DNA of 64,000 bases from assembly GCF_000993785.3 (NCBI RefSeq), contig NZ_CP009922.3, positions 5,766,001-5,830,000 of the forward strand, given 5' to 3'. Below are positions 41,556 through 49,385 of the stretch, piece by piece; the stretch's first letter is position 1; each line of letters starts with the position of its first letter. The translations under genes were made by a program, and so were the position numbers. The DNA is from Streptomyces xiamenensis. Its GTDB lineage: Bacteria; Actinomycetota; Actinomycetes; Streptomycetales; Streptomycetaceae. The notes under the pieces are model-generated. The model was not told the origin of the DNA, made no database searches, and was given only the letters and a program-made list of their open reading frames with translations.

Positions 41556-42443
41556 ATGACGCGTGAGCCATCAGGTGGTACGGAGCTGGGCCGCTTTCTG
41601 CGGGCCCGCCGTACCCAGACCACCCCGGCCTCGGCCGGCCTGACGGTCGGCCCGGGCCTGCGCCGTACCCCCGGGCTGCGCCGCGAGGAGCTGGCGACCC
41701 TGGCCGGGGTGAGCATCGACTACTACACGCGCATCGAGCGCGGGCGTGAGACCCGGCCCAGCCCCGCCGTGATCGATGCGCTGGCCCGTGCGCTGCGGCT
41801 CGACGAGGCCGAGCACGAGCATCTGCGCGACCTCGCGACGCGCTCGGCCCGCCAGGCGCCGGAGGCCGCGGCCGTGCCGAGCCGGACGGTCAGCGCGGGC
41901 GTCAAGCTGCTGCTGGAGGGGATGCGGCCCTATCCGGCGCAGGTGCTCAGCCGCAGCATGGACATCCTCGCCTTCAACCCGGGCGGTGCCCGGCTGTACC
42001 CGGGCATGGAGGAGTGGCCGGTCAAGCAGCGCAATCTCGCCCGGTACATCTTTCTGCACCCCTCCTCGCGTCAGCTGTTCACCGACTGGGACAACCAGGT
42101 GCGTGGCTGCGTCTCCCGGCTGCGGACCCTGGCGGGCACCGACCCCGACGCCCCCGACCTGGCCGGCCTGGTCGGGGAGCTGCTGCTGAAGAGCCCGGAG
42201 TTCGCCAAGCTGTGGGACCGCTACGAGGTCCGGCCGCACAGCCACGGCAGGAAGACCTTCCACCACCCCGAGGTCGGTGAACTGACCCTCGGCTACCAGT
42301 CGATGCTGCTGGACGGAACCGCCGGGCACCGCGTCAACACGTACTTCGCCGAGCCGGGCACGCCCGAGTACGACGCGCTGGTGCTGCTGGACATCTCCGC
42401 CCACGAGCGCCTGAGCGTCGGGGCGAGCCGGTCCGGCTGTTAG
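41556..42443 (+). CDS. XRE-family regulator with MmyB-like ligand-binding domain
   Basis: This 295-residue regulator has an N-terminal HTH at about 30-90 (RRTPGLRREELATLAGVSID, YYTRIERGRETRPSPAVIDA) and a PAS-like MmyB domain (LSRSMDILAFNPGGARLYPG, NLARYIFLHPSSRQLFTDWD, LLLKSPEFAKLWDRYEVRPH). Streptomyces genomes hold many of these, often divergent from a short-chain or alcohol dehydrogenase they control. Here the divergent DUF2255/dehydrogenase pair is the likely target. The GGAGGG upstream is only 1-2 nt from the ATG, unusually close. Its stop overlaps that of the convergent small gene by 4 bp (TTAG). Confidence 0.92.
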   Translation: MTREPSGGTELGRFLRARRTQTTPASAGLTVGPGLRRTPGLRREELATLAGVSIDYYTRIERGRETRPSPAVIDALARALRLDEAEHEHLRDLATRSARQAPEAAAVPSRTVSAGVKLLLEGMRPYPAQVLSRSMDILAFNPGGARLYPGMEEWPVKQRNLARYIFLHPSSRQLFTDWDNQVRGCVSRLRTLAGTDPDAPDLAGLVGELLLKSPEFAKLWDRYEVRPHSHGRKTFHHPEVGELTLGYQSMLLDGTAGHRVNTYFAEPGTPEYDALVLLDISAHERLSVGASRSGC

Positions 42444-42673
42444 GGCTGCGAGGGCCGCCGGGTCCGGTCCGGCGCCGGATCGGGAGCGGGAGACGGGGCG
42501 GGCACGAGGGAGTGGGCGGCCCAGGCGTCGTACAGGCGGGCGAGATGGAGCCGGTCCTCCGCCGACCACTGCTCGCCACGGCTGGAGACAAAGGTTCTGA
42601 TGGCACGGTTGATGGCGTCGGAGGCGAGTTCCATCTGCGGTCCTGGGGAGGGCGGGGGAGTGGGTGCGGTCAT
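42440..42673 (-). CDS. Small protein of unknown function
   Basis: This 77-residue product has a Pro/Ser-rich start, a helical core (MELASDAINRAIRTFVSSRG, WSAEDRLHLARLYDAWAAH) and a Pro/Asp/Arg-rich tail. I do not recognise a family. It follows the zinc-finger/HTH gene by 14 bp and ends on the XRE stop. Coupled position supports that it is real. Confidence 0.6.
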   Translation of the reverse strand: MTAPTPPPSPGPQMELASDAINRAIRTFVSSRGEQWSAEDRLHLARLYDAWAAHSLVPAPSPAPDPAPDRTRRPSQP

Positions 42674-42687
42674 GGTGGTGCTCCCGG

Positions 42688-43200
42688 CTATCCGCGAACG
42701 TCGGCGTGCGGTGTCGTCGCCGGGACGTCCGGTCCGCGCAGCGCCTGGCTGAGCGTGGTGGTGAAGGGCGGCCTCTCGTCCCGCTGACGGATGCGCCGTT
42801 CGACGGCCTCCCGTGACCAGCGCTTGCGCAACGTCTTGGCGCTCATGCCCAGGGCGTCGGCGATCTCCGCCGTGGTCAGTCCGTCGATTCGGGCCCGGCG
42901 GACGGCGGCGGCCACCAGATCCTCCCGGGGCAACCCGGAGGAACGCAGCAGTCTGAGCAACTCCCTTGCCGCGTCCGGGCCCGGGATGAGCGCCGCGGTC
43001 TCCGTGAGACGGGCGTGTCCGGTGAAGTCGGCCGCGACGGCGGCGGCGTAACCGTCCTCCGCCGCGGCGCCGGATGTGTCGACGGCGCTGCGCATGCGGT
43101 ACGCCGCGTCCCGGCAGCGCTTGCCGCAGTACTCCTTGGGACGGCCGGAGTGGTTCGGGGTCACATCCATGCGGCACTTCGGGTTCTTGCAAGGGGTCAT
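42688..43200 (-). CDS. Zinc-finger plus HTH protein of unknown function
   Basis: This 170-residue protein begins with a compact zinc-binding motif, CKNPKCRMDVT then RPKEYCGKRCRDAAYRMR (Cys at about 4, 9, 25 and 29), and ends with a sigma70-like HTH (RIDGLTTAEIADALGMSAKT, LRKRWSREAVERRIRQ). Such short zinc-finger proteins are scattered in Streptomyces accessory DNA and near plasmid-type genes. The role is unknown; DNA binding is inferred. It is probably cotranscribed with the 77-residue gene. Confidence 0.75.
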   Translation of the reverse strand: MTPCKNPKCRMDVTPNHSGRPKEYCGKRCRDAAYRMRSAVDTSGAAAEDGYAAAVAADFTGHARLTETAALIPGPDAARELLRLLRSSGLPREDLVAAAVRRARIDGLTTAEIADALGMSAKTLRKRWSREAVERRIRQRDERPPFTTTLSQALRGPDVPATTPHADVRG

Positions 43201-43377
43201 GATGCCTCGGTGGGGCAGGGCGGGCCGGGGTACGGCCCGCCGTTCCGTCTTCGTGGTGGCGCCAGGCGGCGGGGACGCCGGTCCGGCACCGGGACCGGGC
43301 GGGTCGCGCGGCGGACGGCCGCGGTGGCGGTGGAGCGCGCCGCGCCGGCCCGCCCGGCTGTGCCGTGCTGCGCCGGA

Positions 43378-43656
43378 TCAGCCGATGTGCAGGCGGTGCC
43401 AGCGCAGATGGGAGCCGCGCGCGGCGGCCAGCGCGATGAACGCGGCGACCGCGTCCAGCAGGCCCGGCCCGTCCCAGATCAGGACCAGGGGCAGGGCGAT
43501 GACGGCGATCGCCGCGGCGGTGGGCACCATGACGGTGGTTTCACGACGACGGGTGGTTTCGGGGGTGGGGACCTGCGGAATGCTACGGTCACCACGCCGG
43601 TCCAACGAGCCCGTTAACGGGAACACGAGGGTCGGCGGTACACGGTCGGGAGACAT
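43378..43656 (-). CDS. Small membrane protein of unknown function
   Basis: This 92-residue product has a basic hydrophilic start and a C-terminal hydrophobic pair (VMVPTAAAIAVIALPLVLIW and LLDAVAAFIALAAARG). The ATG at 43656 has a near-perfect AAGGAGGACG ribosome site. Its leader holds a stable hairpin (43685-43728). Small two-helix proteins with such leaders occur on Streptomyces integrative elements, but no transfer or integrase gene is present here. Confidence 0.65.
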   Translation of the reverse strand: MSPDRVPPTLVFPLTGSLDRRGDRSIPQVPTPETTRRRETTVMVPTAAAIAVIALPLVLIWDGPGLLDAVAAFIALAAARGSHLRWHRLHIG

Positions 43657-44032
43657 CGTCCTCCTTGATGCGTGGGTCACAAGTCGAAGGGGAGCCCGGG
43701 CTGGTTGGTCGCCTACCGGGCCCCTTCGCGTGCCTGGACGCTACCTGTTCAACCGTACGAGACGCCAGCACTACCAGACGTAATCACCATCATCGCGCCG
43801 GAGGGGCGGCGAAATTCGCAGTAATATGCCAGTGGCGGTCAAAAACGGTCAGGCTGCGGGGCGTTCCGGTGGAGAACCTTCGCCGTCCACGCACAACCCC
43901 ACCGGGCTGGCGTCCCGCCTCCCTCATCCGATAATGGACCTTCCCCGGTGTGCGGCTTGCTCGCCGTGATGGTCAACCGGGGTACGCGTGCCACGAGTAG
44001 AGGCATGACCGGGTGGGTCGGGGGAGGGCTCC
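43657..44032. other. 376-bp divergent intergenic region before the NACHT gene
   Basis: The region holds the hairpin CGAAGGGG (43685-43692) / CCCCTTCG (43721-43728) with an inner CCCGG/CCGGG, which lies in the leader of the small membrane gene. A more A+T-rich stretch (about 43810-43850) is the most promoter-like part. I see no gene or tRNA in it. Confidence 0.6.
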
Positions 44033-47000
44033 ATGGACGCCGCGACGACGGTGGGACTACGGCTGGGATCGGCGGCTCTCGCACCGCTGATCAAGAAACT
44101 GTTCCGCGCCGAACCGCCGGGCGCCAAACTGGTGGAGGCGCCGGTACGGCTCTCCTCACTGGTCGCGTTCGGCGGCGAGAAACGGGACCTGGGCCGGCGT
44201 GAGCTGGAAAAGCTCGTCCGGGAGCTGGTCGACCGGGCGGTCCGCGCGGCCGGTCCGCACGACACACCCGCCCCGGACGCACACGAGGCCGTCGCGGCGG
44301 CCCTGACCGACACCCTCACCGCACTCGGCGCCCTGGACATGGACGATGTCCAGGCCGTCGGCCTCGGCCCCGAAGGGCTGGCCCGGACACTGCTCCCCCA
44401 CCGCTCGGGCGAACTGTCGCGGGACGGGGAGCTCTTCCACGACCGGCTGCTGCACCTGGCCTGCCTGCACATCCTCGACCACTTCACCCGGCGCTCCACC
44501 TTCGTCGCCCGCACCCTGGTCGAGCAGAGCCGCAGGACCGAAGGGCTGGTACGGGCGGTGGACCTGCTGCTCGAACGCCTCCCTGCCCGGCACACCGCGG
44601 ACGCCGAGTTCGAGGAGCGTTACCGGTCCCACCTGGCACGCAAGCACAGCCGGCTCACCATCTTCGGCATCGACGTCGACGACGAATGGCCCCTGGACGA
44701 CGCCTATCTGAGCCTGGAGACCATCGAGGCCGAATCCCACGCGGCGATCGAAGGACCCGAGGGCGACGCCCTGCGCCGGTCCGTCCCGCCCCGCCGCGCC
44801 GAACGGGCCCTCGCCGGACTGGACAAGGTCCTGCTGCGCGGCGTCGCCGGAGCCGGGAAGACCACGCTGGTGCAGTGGCTCGCCGTCACCACCGCCGAAC
44901 ACCGGCTGAGCGACCACCTGACCCACCTCTACGGACGCGTCCCGTTCGTGCTCCCCCTGCGCACCCTGACCCGCTCCGGAAACGAACTCCCCACCCCCAG
45001 CACGTACCTGAACGTCGTCGGCTGCCCGCACACCCCGCCCACCGGCTGGGCGGAACGCGTCCTGTCCGCCGGGCGCGCTCTGCTGCTCATCGACGGCATC
45101 GACGAGGTCCCCGAACCGCGCCGTGACGCCACCCGCCGCTGGCTGCGGGAACTGCTCCGGGAATTCCCCGGAAACGTCTGCCTGGTGACGGGCCGCCCCT
45201 CGGCCGTGAGCGAGGACTGGCTGGCGGCCGACGGCTTCCGGGAACTGTCGCTGTCCGCCATGAACCGCGAGGACGTGGCCGCCTTCATCCAGCGCTGGCA
45301 CCACGCGGCCGGCGCCGGCCAGGAACGGGCCGAAGCCCTGCTGGCCGCCGTCCGCAGCCGCCAGGACCTCGGTCGGCTGGCCACCAACCCACTCATGTGC
45401 GGCATGCTCTGCGCGCTGCACCGCGCGAGCCACGGATATCTGCCCCGCGGACGGGAGGAGTTGTACGAGGCGGCGCTGCGGATGCTGCTGGAACGCCGGG
45501 ACCGGCAGCGCAGCATCGACCACGGCCCGCACCTGGACGCCCGCTCACAGACGCTGCTCCTGGAACGGCTGGCCTACTGGCTGATCCGCAACGGCCAGCA
45601 CCAGATGGAACGCGCCGACGCCATCGACCTGATCGACCAGGTGCTGCCCACCATGCACCGGGACACGGCGGGGCTCAGCGCCGAGGATGTCTACCGGCAC
45701 CTGCTCGACCGCTCCGGCATGCTGCGCGAACCCGCCGAGGGCGTCGTGGACTTCATCCACCGCACCTTCCAGGACTACCTCGCCGCCCGCGCCGCCGTCG
45801 AGAACCGCGACTTCCCGCTGCTGGTACGGAACGCCCACCTGGATCAGTGGGAGGACGTCATCCGCATGGCGGTGGCCCACGGCCGCCCCGAGGAACGCAA
45901 ACGCCTGCTGAAGCAGCTGATCAAACGCGGCGACACCGTCAAGAAGCACCGGGTCCGGCTGCACCTGCTGGCCATGGCCTGCCTGGAACACGCCACCCAG
46001 CTGGACCCGGAGGTGCGGCGGGAGGTGGAGCAACGGGCCGCCGCGCTGATCCCGCCCAGAACGATCCATGAGGCGGCGGTGCTCTCCGATGTGGGGGAGG
46101 TGGTGCTCGAACTCCTCCCGGGGCCTGACGGATTGACCGATGACGAGTCCCTGGCGGTGGTGAACGCGATCGGTGTGATCAGTGCGCAGGGAGCTGAGGC
46201 GGCGCTGCCCAGACTCGCCGAGTTCGCGGCGCATCCGTCGCTCAGGGTGAGAGAAACGCTGCTGCGCTGCGCGACCGACATCGATCCCGCACGCTTCGCG
46301 AAGGAAGTCGTCTCCCGGCTCCGTCTGGATGACCAGCCACACTTTCAGGTGGGTAACCATGAGGAGCTGTCCGCGCTGGACAGCCTGCCCGACCATCCCT
46401 ACGTGTCGCTGTTCGGGGATTTCAGTGCGGAGGAGATCCTCGCGGCGTTGGGTACGAGGGTCCTGAAGGAACTGTCCATCCATGGCCGTCAGCTCACCCG
46501 CCTGGACTTCCTCGGCCGCTTCCGATCCCTGGAACGGCTCTCGCTCATCGACGCACCCGCGATCGCGGATGTGGCCCCCCTGTCCACCCTTCCCCTGCGC
46601 AGTCTGCTGCTGCGCAAGACGCCCGCGCTCCGTGACCTCCGTGCCCTGAACGCCCTGCCGGATCTGCGTTACCTGTACGTGGGAGACGGGACGACCTGCG
46701 AGGGCCTCGATCTCCTGCCGGACCGGGCGCCGCTCACCGACCTGGGGGTGCCGGGCACGGTCACCGACTTCACCGGGATCGGCACCTGGCCGCATCTGGA
46801 AACCCTGCGGATCGTCTACACGGAAGACACCGCGGACCTGGTCCCCTCCCCGGAAAGCCTGGCGGCCATCGCCGCACTGCCCGCACTGACGAACCTGGTG
46901 CTCCCCGCACGTGTGCTGCGCGCCATGAGCCGCCACGGGGTCAGCGTTCCGCAGGTCACCTACGCGCACGTGTTCCAGATCGAGGAGGAGGCGGATCTGC

Positions 47001-47194
47001 GGGACCTCGGCCTAATCCTGCCGGGTCTGCGTGACCTGATCCTGTACACGGAATTCGAGCTCAGGGTCGATGCCCGCGTGCTGGTCACCGTGGAGGGTCT
47101 GGCCTCGGTGGAGTGCCGGGGCCGCACGCGCCTGACACACCCTGAGAACCTGCCCCGTGTCACGGTGACGCAGCCCCTGGAGTCCCGCTACTAG
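44033..47194 (+). CDS. NACHT NTPase with LRR C-terminus (bacterial NLR-like)
   Basis: This 1053-residue protein has three parts. A helical NACHT-associated domain occupies about 1-220 (GLRLGSAALAPLIKKLFRAE, LDRLLHLACLHILDHFTRRS-type pattern). A NACHT STAND NTPase follows at about 265-560 (P-loop GVAGAGKTT near 268, Walker B LLLIDGIDEVPE near 349, sensor VTGRPSA, then FIHRTFQDYLAARAAVE). The C-terminal half has HEAT-like helices (about 640-780) and leucine-rich repeats (about 805-1040). Relatives include bNACHT antiphage proteins and NLRs. No effector nuclease or TIR domain is visible, so the N-terminal helices may be the effector or a partner may exist. The ATG follows GGGGGAGG. Base use past 46050 is less GC-biased. 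Confidence 0.9.
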   Translation: MDAATTVGLRLGSAALAPLIKKLFRAEPPGAKLVEAPVRLSSLVAFGGEKRDLGRRELEKLVRELVDRAVRAAGPHDTPAPDAHEAVAAALTDTLTALGALDMDDVQAVGLGPEGLARTLLPHRSGELSRDGELFHDRLLHLACLHILDHFTRRSTFVARTLVEQSRRTEGLVRAVDLLLERLPARHTADAEFEERYRSHLARKHSRLTIFGIDVDDEWPLDDAYLSLETIEAESHAAIEGPEGDALRRSVPPRRAERALAGLDKVLLRGVAGAGKTTLVQWLAVTTAEHRLSDHLTHLYGRVPFVLPLRTLTRSGNELPTPSTYLNVVGCPHTPPTGWAERVLSAGRALLLIDGIDEVPEPRRDATRRWLRELLREFPGNVCLVTGRPSAVSEDWLAADGFRELSLSAMNREDVAAFIQRWHHAAGAGQERAEALLAAVRSRQDLGRLATNPLMCGMLCALHRASHGYLPRGREELYEAALRMLLERRDRQRSIDHGPHLDARSQTLLLERLAYWLIRNGQHQMERADAIDLIDQVLPTMHRDTAGLSAEDVYRHLLDRSGMLREPAEGVVDFIHRTFQDYLAARAAVENRDFPLLVRNAHLDQWEDVIRMAVAHGRPEERKRLLKQLIKRGDTVKKHRVRLHLLAMACLEHATQLDPEVRREVEQRAAALIPPRTIHEAAVLSDVGEVVLELLPGPDGLTDDESLAVVNAIGVISAQGAEAALPRLAEFAAHPSLRVRETLLRCATDIDPARFAKEVVSRLRLDDQPHFQVGNHEELSALDSLPDHPYVSLFGDFSAEEILAALGTRVLKELSIHGRQLTRLDFLGRFRSLERLSLIDAPAIADVAPLSTLPLRSLLLRKTPALRDLRALNALPDLRYLYVGDGTTCEGLDLLPDRAPLTDLGVPGTVTDFTGIGTWPHLETLRIVYTEDTADLVPSPESLAAIAALPALTNLVLPARVLRAMSRHGVSVPQVTYAHVFQIEEEADLRDLGLILPGLRDLILYTEFELRVDARVLVTVEGLASVECRGRTRLTHPENLPRVTVTQPLESRY

Positions 47195-47297
47195 CGTCCA
47201 CGCTCTCCCCCGCCCCTGTCCGGCAAAAGAGTGGCCGCCGGTGGTGACCTGCGGCGACGCGCCACAGGGCCGGGGGTGCCGCCCTAGGGTGGCGCGC

Positions 47298-48596
47298 GTG
47301 GCTTCGGTAGTGAACGGCGTTTCGCAGCGGAGGGTCTCCCGTCCGGGCCGGTTCGCGCCGCTGCTCGTCGCGGTCGCCTGCGCCGTGTCCTTCGCCGGGT
47401 CCGCGCTCGCCCAGTTGGCCCTCGGGCTACCGATAGGGGATCTCGACGTCTACCGTGCCGAGGGCTGGGCCGTGCGCGACGGCAGCGATCTCTACGATCT
47501 CGCCGTCAGCGCGCACGCCCTCCAGGCCACCTACCCGCCGTTCGCCGCGCTGTTCTTCGTGCCGCTGACGCTGCTGAGCGTGGAGGCCATGCGGGCCGCG
47601 GTGCTCCTGCTGAACCTCGGCCTCGTGCTCGTCCTCGCCCGGCTCTCCCTCCGGCTGGCCGGTCTCCGGCCACCGGGGCACTGGCGGTGGGCCGCGCCGC
47701 TCGCCGTCGCCGCCGTCGCCGTGTGGTGCGAGCCGGTGTGGGCGACCATCCGGTACGGGCAGATCAACCTGCTGCTCGTCGTCCTCGTCCTGTGGGATCT
47801 GACCCGGCCCGCCCCGCACCGGCCGGCCGGGTTCGCCATCGGGATCGCCGCCGGGATCAAACTCACGCCCGCGATCTTCGCGGTGCTGCTCACCGTGGCC
47901 GGGATCATCATGCTCGTCCGGCGGCGGGAGAACGGGTTCCTGCTGATCGCCACCCGGGCCTGGGCGGCTTTCGCCGGGACCGTCCTGCTCGGCGCGCTCG
48001 TGCTGCCCGAGGCCTCCCGGCGGTACTGGACGGAACTGGTCCTGGCCGAGGACCGGGTCGGGGCGGCCGAGGCGGCGGCCAATCAGTCGTTGCGCGGGAC
48101 GCTGGCCCGTTTCCTGCACACCGGCGACCTCCCGCCCTGGTGGCTGCCGGTGGCGGCCGGCGTGTGCTGCGCCGGGCTGGCCGTCGCCGTCGCCGCCCTG
48201 CTGGCGGGGGAACGGGCCTGGGCCGTGATCGGCTGCGCCACCACGGCGCTGCTGGTCAGTCCCGTGTCCTGGTCGCACCACTGGGTGTGGGCGGTTCCCG
48301 CGGTGGTCCTGCTGGGTGCCGAGGCCACCCGGCGGCGGTCGCGGCCGTGGTGGGCGGCCACCTGGGCCGCCGTGCTGCTGTTCTGTTCCTACGTCAGCTG
48401 GCTGCTGCCGCACGACGCGTCCCGCCCCGAGCTGGATCTCTCCCCGGGGCAGCAGTTCCTCGCCGCCGGCTATCCGCTGGCCGGTCTCGTGCTGCTGGCC
48501 GTCACCGGCACCCTCTCCCGCGCCGCTCTCACAGCACCGCCCGGAAACCGGGCAGCCGCCGCAGCCGTCCCGCGAGCGGGAAACTCAGCGCGATAG
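47298..48596 (+). CDS. GT87-family glycosyltransferase (DUF2029)
   Basis: This integral membrane GT-C-fold transferase of about 432 residues resembles polyprenyl-phosphate-mannose-dependent alpha-mannosyltransferases (PimE group). It has about 10-12 hydrophobic segments, an acidic first-loop motif GDLDVYRAEGWAV near residue 40, TYPPFAALFFVPL near 72 and the conserved loop VSPVSWSHHWVWAVPAVVLL near 315. The GTG at 47298 is a best guess among several GTGs; the ribosome site is weak. The last 20 or so residues (Pro/Ala/Arg-rich) run 68 bp into the convergent acyltransferase scrap, so its natural end may have been altered. Confidence 0.85.
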   Translation: MASVVNGVSQRRVSRPGRFAPLLVAVACAVSFAGSALAQLALGLPIGDLDVYRAEGWAVRDGSDLYDLAVSAHALQATYPPFAALFFVPLTLLSVEAMRAAVLLLNLGLVLVLARLSLRLAGLRPPGHWRWAAPLAVAAVAVWCEPVWATIRYGQINLLLVVLVLWDLTRPAPHRPAGFAIGIAAGIKLTPAIFAVLLTVAGIIMLVRRRENGFLLIATRAWAAFAGTVLLGALVLPEASRRYWTELVLAEDRVGAAEAAANQSLRGTLARFLHTGDLPPWWLPVAAGVCCAGLAVAVAALLAGERAWAVIGCATTALLVSPVSWSHHWVWAVPAVVLLGAEATRRRSRPWWAATWAAVLLFCSYVSWLLPHDASRPELDLSPGQQFLAAGYPLAGLVLLAVTGTLSRAALTAPPGNRAAAAAVPRAGNSAR

Positions 48597-48990
48597 CCGC
48601 CGCCGTCACCAGCACCCACGCGGTCAGCGGCGCCGGATCCAGCGGGGAGAGCGCGAACTGGAACGCCACCACGATCGGCAGGTGGACGATGTACACGGTG
48701 AAGGCGGACCCGGCCAGCGAACCCAGCACAGGTCCCTCGTGGTTCAGCCGCTCCCGGAACAGGGTCAGCAGGCCCAGGCACAGCGCCGTGCACAGGAACG
48801 TCTCGTACACCGCCCACAGCGCCGCCTGCACCGTCAGCCCGCCCGTCCCGTACCGGAAGGCCCCGGTGCCGCCGGCCGCGAACAGCAGCAGCGATCCCGC
48901 CACGCCGCCCGCCAGCCACACATAGCCCGTACGGGCCGGGATCGCGGTCAGCCAGCCGTGCCGGTGGGCGAGGATCCCGGCGAGTGCTGG
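48529..48990 (-). pseudogene. C-terminal remnant of a membrane acyltransferase (acyltransferase 3 family)
   Basis: About 150 residues remain with four hydrophobic segments (GYVWLAGGVAGSLLLFAAGG, ALWAVYETFLCTALCLGLLT, GSAFTVYIVHLPIVVAFQFA, VLVTAAAIALSFPLAGRL). The motif SAFTVYIVHLPI is characteristic of the acyltransferase-3/OafA C-terminal membrane region. The N-terminal half with the catalytic His is absent. The frame begins next to a histidine-kinase scrap, so it looks like a deletion product rather than a short gene. Confidence 0.7.
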
Positions 48991-49014
48991 CCCGCAAGCT
49001 CGGCGACGGGGCCC

Positions 49015-49270
49015 CACGCGTCGTCAATGAGGATGCGCGCATCGTCTCGGCGTGCACCACCAGCAGGGTCAGCGAGTGGGCCACCACGTCGTGCATGTCA
49101 CGGGCGATCCGCACCCGCTCGGCCGCCGCCGCGCGCTCGGCCAGCAGGGTGTGCTCGCGCTGGGCGTCGGCGACCCGCTGCCGTACCGCCGCCAGGGTCA
49201 GCCTGTGGCTCTGCACCACGACGCCCAGCGCCCAGGCCACCGGCACCGGGGCCGCGCCCAGAGGTGGCAT
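49015..49270 (-). pseudogene. Internal remnant of a two-component histidine kinase
   Basis: About 80 residues survive: VAWALGVVVQSHRLTLAAVR, then QREHTLLAERAAAAERVRIA, RDMHDVVAHSLTLLVVHAE. The last is the HisKA_3 dimerisation and phosphoacceptor motif with its His. The sensor part and the ATPase domain are missing on either side. It ends at about 49020, where the acyltransferase scrap starts, and begins just past the argG promoter. Confidence 0.75.
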
Positions 49271-49350
49271 CGCTCGAACGAGTGAGTCTCCCGCCGGAAA
49301 AGGTGTGGCGTGCCCGTCACGCGGATGATCTCCCGGTTCGACCCCCGACT

Positions 49351-49379
49351 TTGCATGATCATGCGTATTTGTGCATACT
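49351..49379 (+). promoter_or_regulatory. argG promoter with ARG-box-like palindromes
   Basis: TTGCAT (49351-49356), a 17-nt spacer and CATACT (49374-49379) end 6 nt before the argG ATG, giving a leaderless message. The palindrome GCATGATCATGC (49353-49364) and the repeat ATGC-N8-GCAT (49361-49376) cover the promoter and resemble ArgR sites of Streptomyces, which are built from GCAT/ATGC half-sites. Confidence 0.72.
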
Positions 49380-49385
49380 CTTCCT

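Noticed and set aside
43076..43783. Plus-strand frame of 235 codons opposite the small genes
   Set aside because: It is a shadow of the zinc-finger/HTH and membrane genes, with strong ribosome sites only on the minus strand.
42440..49300. A whole integrated mobile element
   Set aside because: Scraps and small genes suggest turnover, but no integrase, transposase, transfer gene, tRNA or flanking att repeat was found.
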